DNA of 64,000 nt from Pseudarthrobacter siccitolerans (GTDB taxonomy: Bacteria; Actinomycetota; Actinomycetes; Actinomycetales; Micrococcaceae): contig NZ_JAUSXB010000001.1 in NCBI RefSeq assembly GCF_030823375.1, positions 1,488,001 to 1,552,000 of the forward strand. Reading direction: 5' to 3'. The translations under genes and the position numbers were made by a program. The notes under the pieces were generated by a model. The model was not told the origin of the DNA. It saw nothing but the letters and a program-made list of their open reading frames with translations, and did not search any database. Positions 26,836 through 35,314 of the stretch are shown here, piece after piece (the stretch's first letter is position 1; each line of letters begins with the position of its first letter).

Positions 26836-27267
26836 ATGAGCATGACTGACATGTTCCTCGAGAAATTCCGTGCGCTGGTTCCGAAGTATCTCGAGGATGA
26901 ATGGCAGGAAGAGGACGGCCTGTCCGCCGAAGAGCTGGACAAGGCCCTGGCCGACCACCAATTCCAGATTCCCCTGGTCCTGCGCGAGTTTTATCTGGCC
27001 ATCGGCGGCTGCGAGGACCTCATGGAGGCGTACCACTACTTCTGGGACCCGGACGAGCTCGAAGTTGATGACGAGGGCTTCCTGATGTTCCTCGAGGATG
27101 AGGAAGAGGAATACACCTGGGGCTTCCGCGTGGGCGACCTCAGCGTCCCGGACCCCATTGTCTACCGCCGCAACAACGCCCGCGGGCAGTGGAAGTCCGA
27201 GGAGGGCACGTTCTCGGAGTTCGTGTTCGACATGTTCGAGTGGGCCTTCGAGGACGCCGAAGACTAG
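26836..27267 (+). CDS. SUKH/SMI1-like acidic protein
   Basis: A 143-residue very acidic protein. The segment IPLVLREFYLAIGGCEDLMEAYHYFW matches the SMI1/KNR4 (SUKH) pattern in which 'P..LREFYL..GG' is followed by aromatic and acidic residues. SUKH proteins are often immunity proteins against contact-dependent toxins, but many are housekeeping. No toxin gene is adjacent. ATG at 26836, 8 nt after the TRIC stop. Function unassigned. Confidence 0.7.
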   Translation: MSMTDMFLEKFRALVPKYLEDEWQEEDGLSAEELDKALADHQFQIPLVLREFYLAIGGCEDLMEAYHYFWDPDELEVDDEGFLMFLEDEEEEYTWGFRVGDLSVPDPIVYRRNNARGQWKSEEGTFSEFVFDMFEWAFEDAED

Positions 27268-27306
27268 ATTTCCCTGCCTGTCTCATTGCCTCCGCGCGCC
27301 GCGTCC

Positions 27307-27404
27307 CGCTGAGTTTCCCCACCTTTTGGGTCCTGCGACGGCGTGTCACCCGATTTTGCCCGGGTGTCGCCGGGGTTCCGGTCAAAACCTGGGGAATCTC
27401 AGCG
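27307..27404. repeat. 98-bp element with terminal inverted repeats, copy 1
   Basis: Ends are CGCTGAGTTTCCCCA and TGGGGAATCTCAGCG, inverted repeats of about 15 bp around a variable GC-rich core. It matches copies at 28286-28383 and 47227-47324, all exactly 98 bp. The TGA in the right-hand terminus (read on the minus strand) is the stop codon of the AbiEi/DUF559 gene. Confidence 0.85.
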
Positions 27405-28220
27405 CACAACCCTGCCCCGCAGCACCTGCCACACCTCGTCAACGATCTTCTGCGGGTTGTAAACCACCTCCGCGTAGCCATATCGGAGCACCGCATAGCC
27501 GGTGAGGGTGCTCGCGTTGTTCCTGACCCGGTCCTTCTTGACCTGGCGGGGCTCGAGGTGCGTGCCGCCGTCGATCTCCACAATCAGGAAGCCCTCCAGC
27601 AGGAAGTCCACGATGCCGATTCCCGGCAGCTCCACCTGCGTCTCGGTGTGGATTCCTTCGCTGCGAAAAAGGATGCGGGCCACTACCTCGATCGCGGAGT
27701 CGGCGGTACCGTCAACCAGGTCCAGCGCCCTTCTGGCGGCACCATTCCGCTTACCCGGCAGCCGTTCCCGCAGGTAGCCAAGGGTGGTCACGCCTTGCCG
27801 CGCAGCGCTTTCCACCATGACGGCGGCTTCCACCGCCGGAAGGCAGCGCAGGCTGTGTAGGAGGATGTCGGTGGTACTGGCAACCGGCCGCGGCCCATTG
27901 TGCGGAGCCAGGGACTCCCGGTGAACCACCGCATCCTTGGGGCCGGCATGGCGGCACAACAAGTGCAAGGCCTGCGGTTCATGCAACACCCAGAGCCCGC
28001 GGTGAACCGCAGCAGAGGCGCACGTGAGCACGCCGTTCCCCAGGACCGCACCCACCAAGTCCGCGGGAGCGTCCGGCAGAGCGACCACTCCATGCCGAAG
28101 ACGGCGCATTTCGCCCGCTGCCACTGCATTGCGGATGCTGCGGTCCGTGAATCCGGCCTGCAGGAGGGTGGCGGTGCGGGCAACAGCACCGGCGTGTTTA
28201 AGGAAACGGGTGAGGTCCAT
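27399..28220 (-). CDS. AbiEi-like winged-helix / DUF559 endonuclease-like protein
   Basis: A 273-residue protein. Residues about 1-60 resemble the AbiEi-type antitoxin winged helix (ARTATLLQAGFTDRSIRNAVAAGEMRRLRHGVVAL). The C-terminal about 100 residues match DUF559, a VSR-like nuclease fold: LPGIGIVDFLLEGFLIVEIDGGTHLEPRQVKKDRVRN, with Asp and Glu in the expected D...E.DG.H arrangement. Such proteins are common in actinobacteria and are often annotated as type IV antitoxin-like, but no AbiEii toxin gene is adjacent. The ATG at 28220 is chosen over a TTG 27 nt upstream. Its stop codon lies in repeat copy 1, and copy 2 lies upstream. Confidence 0.75.
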   Translation of the reverse strand: MDLTRFLKHAGAVARTATLLQAGFTDRSIRNAVAAGEMRRLRHGVVALPDAPADLVGAVLGNGVLTCASAAVHRGLWVLHEPQALHLLCRHAGPKDAVVHRESLAPHNGPRPVASTTDILLHSLRCLPAVEAAVMVESAARQGVTTLGYLRERLPGKRNGAARRALDLVDGTADSAIEVVARILFRSEGIHTETQVELPGIGIVDFLLEGFLIVEIDGGTHLEPRQVKKDRVRNNASTLTGYAVLRYGYAEVVYNPQKIVDEVWQVLRGRVVR

Positions 28221-28285
28221 GGAGCCAGCAGATCCAATCTGCGGCAAAGGCGGCAGGGCGGCCGAGGGCTATGTGGACAAAGAAC

Positions 28286-28383
28286 CGCGGAATCTCCCCG
28301 GCTTTCGAGGCCCCCGCCGGTGTGTCGCCGCGACCCGCCGGGTGACTCAAGGATGACCGGCCAAAAGGTGGGGAAATCCAGCG
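28286..28383. repeat. 98-bp element with terminal inverted repeats, copy 2
   Basis: Left end CGCGGAATCTCCCC, right end GGGGAAATCCAGCG. It lies 65 nt upstream of the AbiEi/DUF559 gene, which is therefore bracketed by two copies. The intergenic region 28221-28631 contains this copy, a possible plus-strand promoter, a long hairpin and a terminator. Confidence 0.75.
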
Positions 28384-28417
28384 GGAAAAGTTTTTGACAG
28401 GAGCAGTAACAAGGGAC

Positions 28418-28452
28418 TTGCCTCTTGTGACAAAGCTGTCATAGACTATTCA
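28418..28452 (+). promoter_or_regulatory. possible promoter for an intergenic RNA
   Basis: Two overlapping candidates: TTGCCT-18-TAGACT (28418-28447) and TTGTGA-16-TATTCA (28425-28452). No protein gene follows on the plus strand, so any transcript would be non-coding. Confidence 0.3.
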
Positions 28453-28495
28453 CGGATCCGCTAAACGCCTCCGGCGGGTCTGATGCGAACGGAGA

Positions 28496-28553
28496 GATAG
28501 CCTCGGTTCACAGCAACGTATGACTCGTATCGTTGCTGGGGACCGGGGCTATC
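28496..28553 (+). ncRNA. candidate structured RNA (long two-part hairpin)
   Basis: An 11-bp outer stem (28496-28506 with 28543-28553, GATAGCCTCGG pairing with CCGGGGCTATC, one G-U) encloses an exact 8-bp inner stem CAGCAACG/CGTTGCTG (28511-28518 with 28531-28538). Upstream, CCTCCG and CGGAG (28468-28494) may form another stem. There is no T-run after it, so it is not an ordinary terminator. It could be a small RNA or an unrecognised mobile repeat; I do not match it to a known RNA family. Confidence 0.35.
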
Positions 28554-28586
28554 CCGTTTAACGCAGCCACCGTACGTAGCCACAAA

Positions 28587-28618
28587 GAAGCCCGGCTCCG
28601 TCCACGGAGCCGGGCTTC
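28587..28618 (-). terminator. terminator of the menaquinone-side operon
   Basis: A perfect 14-bp stem (28587-28600 with 28605-28618, arm GAAGCCCGGCTCCG) and 4-nt loop, 14 nt beyond the polyprenyl synthase stop. On the minus strand it is followed by TTTGTGG. Confidence 0.8.
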
Positions 28619-28631
28619 CACAGAAAAAGGG

Positions 28632-29732
28632 CTAGCTGGCGCGGTCCACCACAGCCACCGCGAAGTTGGACAGCGATTCCTTGACCACGCCGTCGGGCAG
28701 CGGGGCCAACGCAGCGATGGCTTCGTCGGACCACCGGCGCGCCACTACCCACGATTCGGCAGTGACCGGGTGCTCGCGCAGGCCCGCAACGGCCTCGGCC
28801 AGTGCTTCATCCGAACTCAGGTCCCCGTCAATCAGCTTCAGAAGTTCGACGGCGGACTGGTCACCATCGAGGGCAGCCTTGCGCAGGAGCAGCACCGGCA
28901 GGGTGGGAACCCCTTCGCGCAGGTCCGTGCCCGGGGACTTGCCGGACTTGACCTTGATGCCCGTTACGTCAATGACGTCGTCGGCAAGCTGGAAGGCCAC
29001 ACCCACCTTCTCGCCGTACTCCACCAGCACGGATTCGTAGGAGGGGTCGGCCCCGGCGAAGATGGCACCGAGCTGCCCGGAAGCAGCAACCAGGGAGCCG
29101 GTCTTGTCCGCGATGACCGACAGGTAGTGCTCCACCGGGTCCTCGTCCGGCCGCGGCCCTACGGTTTCGTGAAGCTGGCCCAGGCACAGCCGCTCGAAGG
29201 TGCGGGCCTGGATGCCCAGTGCCCGGGAGCCGAGTTCGGACACCAGGATGGAAGCACGCGCAAAAATCAGGTCGCCGGTGAGGACAGCCACCGAGTTGCC
29301 CCACACCTCGTGGGCCGTGGGCGCACCGCGGCGGAACGGAGCGGAGTCCATCACGTCGTCGTGGTAGAGGGTTGCCAGGTGCGTCAGTTCCACCACGACG
29401 GCGGCCTGCACCACGGCGGGAAGGGACGCGTCACCCAGGTGTGCGCAGAGGAGCGTCAGCAGCGGCCGGATCCGCTTGCCGCCGGCCTCCACCAGGTGGC
29501 GCGACGTCGCGTCAGCCAGCGGGTCCGAGTTGGCGATGGCTTCGCGGAGCTTCTTCTCCACCCGGGCCAGGTTGTTGGTGATGGCCGGCCCCAGCTCGGC
29601 ATCCCCGGCGATGGCGGCGAACCCCGCGGGCAGCTGCAGGCCGGTGGCGATGGCGGTGGTGTTCAGGCTGGGTTCGGAGTCCGGCAGGCCGTGTCCGGCG
29701 TGCGTCCAGCTGTGGTCTGCGGGGTTGGTCAC
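28632..29732 (-). CDS. polyprenyl diphosphate synthase (menaquinone side chain)
   Basis: A 366-residue trans-isoprenyl diphosphate synthase. The first Asp-rich motif is DDVMD within LATLYHDDVMDSAPFRRG, the second is DDVID within FQLADDVIDVTG, and EAGGKRIRP is the substrate-binding region. It elongates farnesyl or geranylgeranyl diphosphate with isopentenyl diphosphate; product length is not determinable, but the operon with MenJ and MenG points to the menaquinone tail. The GTG start overlaps the menJ stop (GTGA). Confidence 0.92.
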   Translation of the reverse strand: MTNPADHSWTHAGHGLPDSEPSLNTTAIATGLQLPAGFAAIAGDAELGPAITNNLARVEKKLREAIANSDPLADATSRHLVEAGGKRIRPLLTLLCAHLGDASLPAVVQAAVVVELTHLATLYHDDVMDSAPFRRGAPTAHEVWGNSVAVLTGDLIFARASILVSELGSRALGIQARTFERLCLGQLHETVGPRPDEDPVEHYLSVIADKTGSLVAASGQLGAIFAGADPSYESVLVEYGEKVGVAFQLADDVIDVTGIKVKSGKSPGTDLREGVPTLPVLLLRKAALDGDQSAVELLKLIDGDLSSDEALAEAVAGLREHPVTAESWVVARRWSDEAIAALAPLPDGVVKESLSNFAVAVVDRAS

Positions 29733-31069
29733 GGGTTAACCCTAACTTTTTGTTGCGGATACCGCTGATTCGAAGCCGACGGAGTGGCGGATGTATTGGA
29801 TGTGGCCGGAACCAGCGACTCCAGAACCCGGATCACCCGGTCCTCGAAGCCCTTGGCGGCGGGGTCCGTGAGGTTGGCCAGGAGCCGGACCACGAACCGC
29901 ATGAGTACCGGGATGGGCATGCCGGTACGCAGCGCAAGCTTCATAACGGCTGGCTTGCCGATCAGGGCGGCGAACGCCCGGCCCAGGGTGAAGTGCGAGC
30001 CCCACTGCTCACGCACATAGTCCGCGTAGCGCGCGAGGTGCGCGTCGGCGTCGTACGTTCCGCCCGAGGAGGCACGGCGCGAGGAGGCGTCGATAATGAA
30101 CTCAGCAGCGAAGCGGGCCGACTCCATGGCGTAGGAGATGCCCTCGCCATTGAACGGGGAGACCATGCCGCCCGCGTCGCCCAGCAGGAGCATGCCCGGC
30201 GAGTAATGCGGGGTGCGGTTGAAGCCCATAGGCAGCGCGGCCCCGCGGATCTCGCCCACCTGGTTTTCCGGCGTGAAGCCCCATTCGGCCGGCATGCCGG
30301 CGGTCCATTCGCGCAGGACCTGCTTGTAGTCGAGCTTGCCGAATTCCTTGGACGAGTTCAGGATGCCCAGGCCCACGTTGGAGGTGCCGTCGCCCACGCC
30401 GAACACCCAGCCGTAACCGGGCAACAGTTTTCCGTCGCGGCCGGGAAGCTCAAGCCAGCCTTCCATCCAGTCGTCGTCAGTGCGCGGCGAGGTGAAATAC
30501 GTACGCACCGCCACCCCCAGTGGGCGGTCGTCGCGCTTCTGGATGCCGAGCGACACGGCGGTTCGCGTGGAGTTGCCGTCAGCGGCGAGAACGACGTCGG
30601 CACTGAACTCGTGCGTCTGCCCCGTCTTGCGTCCGGACTCGTCCAGGACGGCGGCCCGGACGCCGGTGACCCGGCCGTCGTCGTCCCGCAGCGCTTCAGT
30701 GACGCTGTGGCGCTCAAGGATTTCGGCGCCGGCCGCCTGGGCATGGCGGGCCAGTTCCTCGTCGAAGCCGAGCCGGGTGCGGATCAGGCCGTACTGCGGG
30801 AAGTCGGACACCTCGGGCCAGGGCAGCTCAACCGTGCGGCCGCCGGCGATCAGGCGAAGGCCCTTGTTGCGGCGCCAGCCGTCGTCGTCAGGGTGCGGCA
30901 GGCCCAGCTTCTGGATTTCACGGACGGCCCGCGGGGTGAGGCCGTCGCCGCAAACCTTCTCACGCGGAAAGCTCGTCTTCTCCAAGACGGTGACGTCCAG
31001 GCCCGCCCTGGCAAGGTAGTACGCGGCGGTGGAGCCGGCCGGGCCCGCGCCGACAATCAGTACTTTCAC
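29729..31069 (-). CDS. menJ: geranylgeranyl reductase family protein, probable menaquinone reductase MenJ
   Basis: A 446-residue FAD-dependent reductase. The N-terminal dinucleotide-binding motif VLIVGAGPAGSTAAYYLAR, KVCGDGLTPRAV and GDAGGMVSPFNGEGISYAMESAR are typical of the geranylgeranyl reductase family. In mycobacteria the related MenJ saturates one isoprene unit of menaquinone. Location directly between menG and the polyprenyl synthase supports the same job here. It starts 3 nt after menG ends and overlaps the next gene by 4 nt. Confidence 0.88.
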   Translation of the reverse strand: MKVLIVGAGPAGSTAAYYLARAGLDVTVLEKTSFPREKVCGDGLTPRAVREIQKLGLPHPDDDGWRRNKGLRLIAGGRTVELPWPEVSDFPQYGLIRTRLGFDEELARHAQAAGAEILERHSVTEALRDDDGRVTGVRAAVLDESGRKTGQTHEFSADVVLAADGNSTRTAVSLGIQKRDDRPLGVAVRTYFTSPRTDDDWMEGWLELPGRDGKLLPGYGWVFGVGDGTSNVGLGILNSSKEFGKLDYKQVLREWTAGMPAEWGFTPENQVGEIRGAALPMGFNRTPHYSPGMLLLGDAGGMVSPFNGEGISYAMESARFAAEFIIDASSRRASSGGTYDADAHLARYADYVREQWGSHFTLGRAFAALIGKPAVMKLALRTGMPIPVLMRFVVRLLANLTDPAAKGFEDRVIRVLESLVPATSNTSATPSASNQRYPQQKVRVNP

Positions 31070-31072
31070 AGG

Positions 31073-31849
31073 TCAGCGCGTGATGTTGCGGCGCAGCTTG
31101 GCCACCGGGCCCTTGTGCGCGGCGATGGCAGCAGCGCCGCCGTTGGACGCCGAAGCGGGCTTGAAGGCGCGGTGGACGGCCACGATGCCGCCGGTCAGGT
31201 TGCGGTAGGTGACGTTGTCCCAGCCGGCATCCTGAAGCCACACGGCCAGGTGGTCCTGGTCCGGCCAGGCGCGGATGGACTCGGCGAGGTAGACGTAGGC
31301 GTCCGGATTGGAGGCGACCTTCACGGCGATGGCCGGCAGGGCACGCATCAGGTATTCCGTGTACATGGTGCGCCAGAGCGGGACCACGGGCTGTGAGAAC
31401 TCGGCGATGACCAGACGGCCGCCGGGCTTGGTGACGCGGAGCATCTCCTGCAGAGCCTTCTTGGGCTCGTTGACGTTGCGCAGGCCGAAGGAGATGGTGG
31501 TGGCGTCGAAGGTATTGTCGGCGAACGGCAGGTTGGTGGCGTCACCGGCGATGAAGTCGATGTCCGGGCGGCGGCGCTTGCCGACCTTGAGCATTCCGAG
31601 GGAGAAGTCGCACGCCACCACATCTATGCCTGCATCGGCATATGGCTCGCTCGACGTGCCGGTGCCAGCCGCCAGATCCAGGACCCGCTGCCCCCTGGAG
31701 ACTTCCATGGCTTCCACCACAACCTTGCGCCAGCGGCGGGTCTGCCCCATCGACAGGACATCGTTGACTACGTCGTATTTGGGTGCGACGTCGTCAAACA
31801 TCGTGGCTACTTCGTCCGGACGCTTATCCAAGGATGCTCGGTTCACCAT
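31073..31849 (-). CDS. menG: demethylmenaquinone methyltransferase
   Basis: A 258-residue SAM-dependent methyltransferase of the UbiE/MenG family. It has the family signatures [17 protein letters not shown] at about residues 25-41, [12 protein letters not shown] (SAM motif I) and [24 protein letters not shown]. It performs the last C-methylation that turns demethylmenaquinone into menaquinone. First gene of the minus-strand operon menG-menJ-polyprenyl synthase. Confidence 0.95.
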   Translation of the reverse strand: MVNRASLDKRPDEVATMFDDVAPKYDVVNDVLSMGQTRRWRKVVVEAMEVSRGQRVLDLAAGTGTSSEPYADAGIDVVACDFSLGMLKVGKRRRPDIDFIAGDATNLPFADNTFDATTISFGLRNVNEPKKALQEMLRVTKPGGRLVIAEFSQPVVPLWRTMYTEYLMRALPAIAVKVASNPDAYVYLAESIRAWPDQDHLAVWLQDAGWDNVTYRNLTGGIVAVHRAFKPASASNGGAAAIAAHKGPVAKLRRNITR

Positions 31850-31920
31850 GACATTGTCTCAAATGTTCAGGAGGGTCCGGACCAAAGCGGTCTTCGCCAC
31901 ACGGGGCCTGGCCTGCGGCG

Positions 31921-32706
31921 CTACTGCAGGAATGCCCTCGTGTCCGCCGCCACCTGCTCCGGAACCTCCCAAAGCACCAGATGGCCGACGCCGGGATAGG
32001 ACTTCAGGATTGAGCGCGGGATCCGTGCCGCGAGGGTTTCGTGGCCTGCACGGGGCAGGAGCCCGTCCTGTTCGCCGCGCAGGATCAGGGCGGGCGCGCT
32101 GATGGCTCCTGCTTCCGTTGGCGGTGTTGCTTCGCAGAGCCCTTGAAGCACCGATTTCCATACGTGCGCCGGCACCTTCATTCCGTCGCGCACCCGGTCC
32201 TCGAGATACCACTCAGGTACCGGTCGCCCGAGCGGGAACCACAGCAGGGACTCCCGCACCCAGTCCTCGTCGACCGGGTCGGCCAGGGCGTCAACCTCGT
32301 CCGCAAACGCTGGCCTGCCGTGCAGGGTCAGGGGTGCGCCCACCAGCACAAGCGCGTCCACGCGGTCCGGATCACCGACCGCCAGCTGCTGCGCCACATA
32401 GCCGCCGCTCGAGGACCCCAGCACGGCTGCGGACTCCAGCTGCAGGGCATCGAGGATGGCCGCCGCGTCCGCGGCCTGGTCTTTTAGCGAGTAGCCGTTC
32501 CCTGGTTTGTCCGCGTCTCCCTGGCCGCGCAGGTCCGGCGCTGCGATCCTGAATTCCGGAAGGAGCGGGACCAGCCGGTCGAAGCTCCGGCGCGATTCGC
32601 CCCACGCATGCAGCAGCAGCAGGGGCTTCGCGTGGGGGTCGCCCTGCAGCAGGCACGGCACCGTGATCCCGGTATTGAGCTGAAGGATGCGGACCTCGGA
32701 GTCCAT
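31921..32706 (-). CDS. alpha/beta hydrolase
   Basis: A 261-residue hydrolase. The oxyanion region is LLLLHAWGESRRSFD, the nucleophile elbow is GSSSGGYVAQQL (catalytic Ser near residue 97), the acid is probably the Asp in LRGEQDGLLP, and the His lies in YPGVGHLVLWE. Sitting between menG and menF it is a candidate for MenH (SHCHC synthase), but it equally resembles proline iminopeptidase- or haloperoxidase-like hydrolases, so the reaction is left open. It is 71 nt upstream of menG and on the same strand. Confidence 0.85.
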   Translation of the reverse strand: MDSEVRILQLNTGITVPCLLQGDPHAKPLLLLHAWGESRRSFDRLVPLLPEFRIAAPDLRGQGDADKPGNGYSLKDQAADAAAILDALQLESAAVLGSSSGGYVAQQLAVGDPDRVDALVLVGAPLTLHGRPAFADEVDALADPVDEDWVRESLLWFPLGRPVPEWYLEDRVRDGMKVPAHVWKSVLQGLCEATPPTEAGAISAPALILRGEQDGLLPRAGHETLAARIPRSILKSYPGVGHLVLWEVPEQVAADTRAFLQ

Positions 32707-32806
32707 AGCTGAAGGCTACGCCCGCGGGCAGTCCGAGGGTATGCACAGCTCAAGGCATCAGGGTCTACGCTGCCCGTTCAATAAAAGGGAGTACCGTGGA
32801 GCAATC

Positions 32807-34195
32807 ATGACCAGCACGTTCCGCACCTTGACAGTCCCCCTTGATGGCCAACAATTCGCCGGGGGGCTGCCGTCGTTTTTGGTCCGGGACGACGTCCTCT
32901 GCTGGACCCGCCGGGAGGCCGGACTGGTGGGATTCGGCGAGATCGCCCGCTTCACCGCCACCGGCCCCGAGCGCTTCCTCGAGGCGGACATCTGGTGGCG
33001 CCACCTCGTCCTCGAAGCCGAGATCTCGGACTCCGTGGGGCTTCCGGGCACAGGTCCCGTAGCCTTCGGCTCTTTCGCTTTCTCCAAAACATCGGCCCAC
33101 GAGTCCCGGCTGATCGTGCCCGCCATTGTGGTGGGCGTCCGCGACGGCCAGGTCTGGCTCACCCAGCTGACGTTCGACGACGGTCCCCTCACCAGGGAAG
33201 GCGCCCTCGCCGCCCTGGACCACTGGCTGGGCGGCGGTTCCGCAGCCGGCAGCACGACGGCGGCAGCGGACGCTGCGGGGGACGGCACCTCCGGAGGTCT
33301 TCCCGCCCGCGCGGGCGGCGCCGTCGTACGTCCCCTGCCCCTGGCTGCCGGGGCAACCCTGCATACGGGCTCGCTCAACGAGGAGGACTGGAAGGCGGCG
33401 GTCGCCGCGGGGGTGGCCGAGATCCGGACCGGGGCGCTGGAAAAGCTGGTGCTCGCGCGCGACATCGTGGCCACCGTGCCCACCGGCGTCAATGCCGCGA
33501 AGGTGCTGCGGGAACTCGCCGGGCGGTACCGCGAATGCTGGACGTACGGCGTGGACGGCCTGGTGGGCGCGACGCCGGAGATGCTGATCCAGGTGGAGGG
33601 GCGGACTGCGCAGGCGCGCGTTCTGGCCGGCACTTTGGACCGCCGTGATGCCCACGGCGAAGACGGGCTTCCCATGGACTACGCCACCCGGGTCCTGGCG
33701 GGGTCGGAGAAGCAGCGGCACGAACACGAGATCGCCATCCAGTCGTTGACCACCCAGCTGGCGCCGTTTTCCGAGGCAATGAACGCCCACGACGAGCCAT
33801 TCATCCTGGAGCTGCCGAACGTGTGGCACCTGGCGTCGGACGTGAAGGCCGAGCTGGCTGAGGTGGAAGGCCACGTGCCCACCTGCCTGGCGCTGATCAA
33901 CGCTCTGCACCCGACGGCCGCCGTCTGCGGCACTCCCACCCAGGTGGCCGGCGCCCTGATCCGCAAGCTGGAGCACCTGGACCGCGGGCCGTACGCCGGG
34001 CCGGTCGGATGGCTGGACGCCGCCGGAAACGGTGAATGGGGCATCGCGCTGCGCGGCGCCGTTATCGAAGGGCCGGACACTGTCCGTCTATATGCCGGCT
34101 GCGGAATAGTCGACGGTTCGCAGCCGGAAGCCGAACTCGCCGAGACCTGGGCGAAGTTCCGCCCGATGCTCGAATCCCTGGGAATCAAGAACTAA
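32807..34195 (+). CDS. menF: isochorismate synthase
   Basis: A 462-residue chorismate-utilising enzyme. The C-terminal catalytic half shows EIRTGALEKLVLARDI, GATPEMLIQVEGRTAQARVLAGT, SEKQRHEHEIAIQSL and HPTAAVCGTPT...GPYAGPVGWLD, all hallmark segments of isochorismate/salicylate synthases. It starts menaquinone synthesis from chorismate. A Gly/Ala insertion lies near residue 150. The ATG at 32807 has GGAG 5 nt upstream; a longer frame upstream is antisense to the hydrolase. An entC-type siderophore role is possible but no siderophore genes are near. Confidence 0.9.
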   Translation: MTSTFRTLTVPLDGQQFAGGLPSFLVRDDVLCWTRREAGLVGFGEIARFTATGPERFLEADIWWRHLVLEAEISDSVGLPGTGPVAFGSFAFSKTSAHESRLIVPAIVVGVRDGQVWLTQLTFDDGPLTREGALAALDHWLGGGSAAGSTTAAADAAGDGTSGGLPARAGGAVVRPLPLAAGATLHTGSLNEEDWKAAVAAGVAEIRTGALEKLVLARDIVATVPTGVNAAKVLRELAGRYRECWTYGVDGLVGATPEMLIQVEGRTAQARVLAGTLDRRDAHGEDGLPMDYATRVLAGSEKQRHEHEIAIQSLTTQLAPFSEAMNAHDEPFILELPNVWHLASDVKAELAEVEGHVPTCLALINALHPTAAVCGTPTQVAGALIRKLEHLDRGPYAGPVGWLDAAGNGEWGIALRGAVIEGPDTVRLYAGCGIVDGSQPEAELAETWAKFRPMLESLGIKN

Positions 34196-34271
34196 ACCAG
34201 CGGGTCCGGTATCTGAGACAGCGTTGCTTCGCCTAGGCTTGAAAACAGGAGTAATTTAGTTATCCAATAGT

Positions 34272-34284
34272 GAAACTAAGTTTC
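34272..34284. promoter_or_regulatory. palindrome in the promoter region of the amino-acid ABC operon
   Basis: GAAACTAAGTTTC, an almost perfect palindrome, lies in an AT-rich 169-bp gap. A TACACT box at 34312-34317 could be the -10 element of the transporter operon, which would place the palindrome upstream of -35. Confidence 0.3.
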
Positions 34285-34364
34285 CTGTGATGCACATCTC
34301 TTATTCGGCGCTACACTATGAACCGATTTAGTACCGCATACTCCTGCAACAAAAGGTAAGAAAC

Positions 34365-35168
34365 ATGCAGCTCAAGTCCCTGGCCACGGCCAAATTGACC
34401 GCCAAGGCAGCAGCACTCTTCGCCGTTGGCGCCCTCACCCTCACTGCCTGCGGCGGCGGAAGCTCCACCCCGGCAGCGTCCCAAGGCGGCGTCCAGCTCA
34501 TCAACTCCGGCAAGCTCACGGTCTGCTCTGATATCCCGTATGAGCCTTTCGAGTTCGAGAAGGACGGGAAGACAGTCGGCTACGACGTCGACATTGCGAA
34601 TGAGGTGGCGAAGGACCTCGGCGCCGAACTGAGCATCGTGGACAGCTCCTTCGAGGCCATCGAAACCGGCACCGCCCTGACCCAGTGCGATCTGGGCATC
34701 TCCTCCATCTCCATCACGGACACCCGTAAGTCCGTCATGGACTTCTCCAGCCCGTACCTTGATGACGACCTGGCCCTGGTTGCCAGCGACAGCTCCGGCA
34801 TCAAGAGCCTGGACGATGCCAAGGGCAAGAAGGTCGGCGTCCAGCAGGCCACCACCGGCGCCGACTACGCCAAGGACAAGGGAATCGAAGCCCAGCAGTT
34901 CGAGGACACCGGCCTCCTGGTCCAGGCACTGCAGGCCGGCACCATCGACGCGGCACTTGGCAACCAGTCCGTGCTGGGCTACGCCATCAAGGACAACCCC
35001 AAGTTCAAGAGCGTTGAGGACTTTGCCACCGGCGAGCAGCTTGGCATCTCCATTAAGAAGGGCAACACCGCTATGGCGGAGAAGGTCAACGGCACCCTGA
35101 AGCGCCTGACCGACGACGGCACGCTGGAGAAGTTCAAGACCACCTGGTTCGGCGAGACCGCCAAGTAG
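34365..35168 (+). CDS. amino-acid ABC transporter substrate-binding lipoprotein
   Basis: A 267-residue SBP_bac_3 family lipoprotein. The signal peptide ends with the lipobox LTAC (Cys at about residue 29), followed by a Gly/Ser linker. The mature protein starts KLTVCSDIPYEPFEFEKDGKTVGYDVDIA, typical of polar amino-acid binding proteins. It should capture an amino acid or opine for the permease and ATPase that follow. AAAGGTAAG serves as ribosome binding site. Confidence 0.93.
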   Translation: MQLKSLATAKLTAKAAALFAVGALTLTACGGGSSTPAASQGGVQLINSGKLTVCSDIPYEPFEFEKDGKTVGYDVDIANEVAKDLGAELSIVDSSFEAIETGTALTQCDLGISSISITDTRKSVMDFSSPYLDDDLALVASDSSGIKSLDDAKGKKVGVQQATTGADYAKDKGIEAQQFEDTGLLVQALQAGTIDAALGNQSVLGYAIKDNPKFKSVEDFATGEQLGISIKKGNTAMAEKVNGTLKRLTDDGTLEKFKTTWFGETAK

Positions 35169-35247
35169 CCACCGCCCTGTAGTCGCCGCGCAGGCCTGAG
35201 GCTTCCCCGCCTTGGCTCCTTCACGGCCCTCAGAACTACGCAGCTGG

Positions 35248-35284
35248 GGCCCCGGACGGGCTGTACCGCAGTCCGTCCGGGGCC
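35248..35284 (+). terminator. intra-operon hairpin (attenuator)
   Basis: A 12-bp stem GGCCCCGGACGG/CCGTCCGGGGCC (35248-35259 with 35273-35284) in the 146-bp gap between the binding-protein and permease genes. Lacking a T-run, it probably only reduces downstream expression or protects the upstream mRNA, giving an excess of binding protein. Confidence 0.6.
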
Positions 35285-35314
35285 TCTGCCACGCACAACG
35301 AATGTGAGCACCCC

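Noticed and set aside
28496..28553. Known riboswitch (cobalamin, SAM, ydaO, glycine) or 6C RNA
   Set aside because: None of the consensus blocks of those families could be matched, and no gene on the same strand follows.
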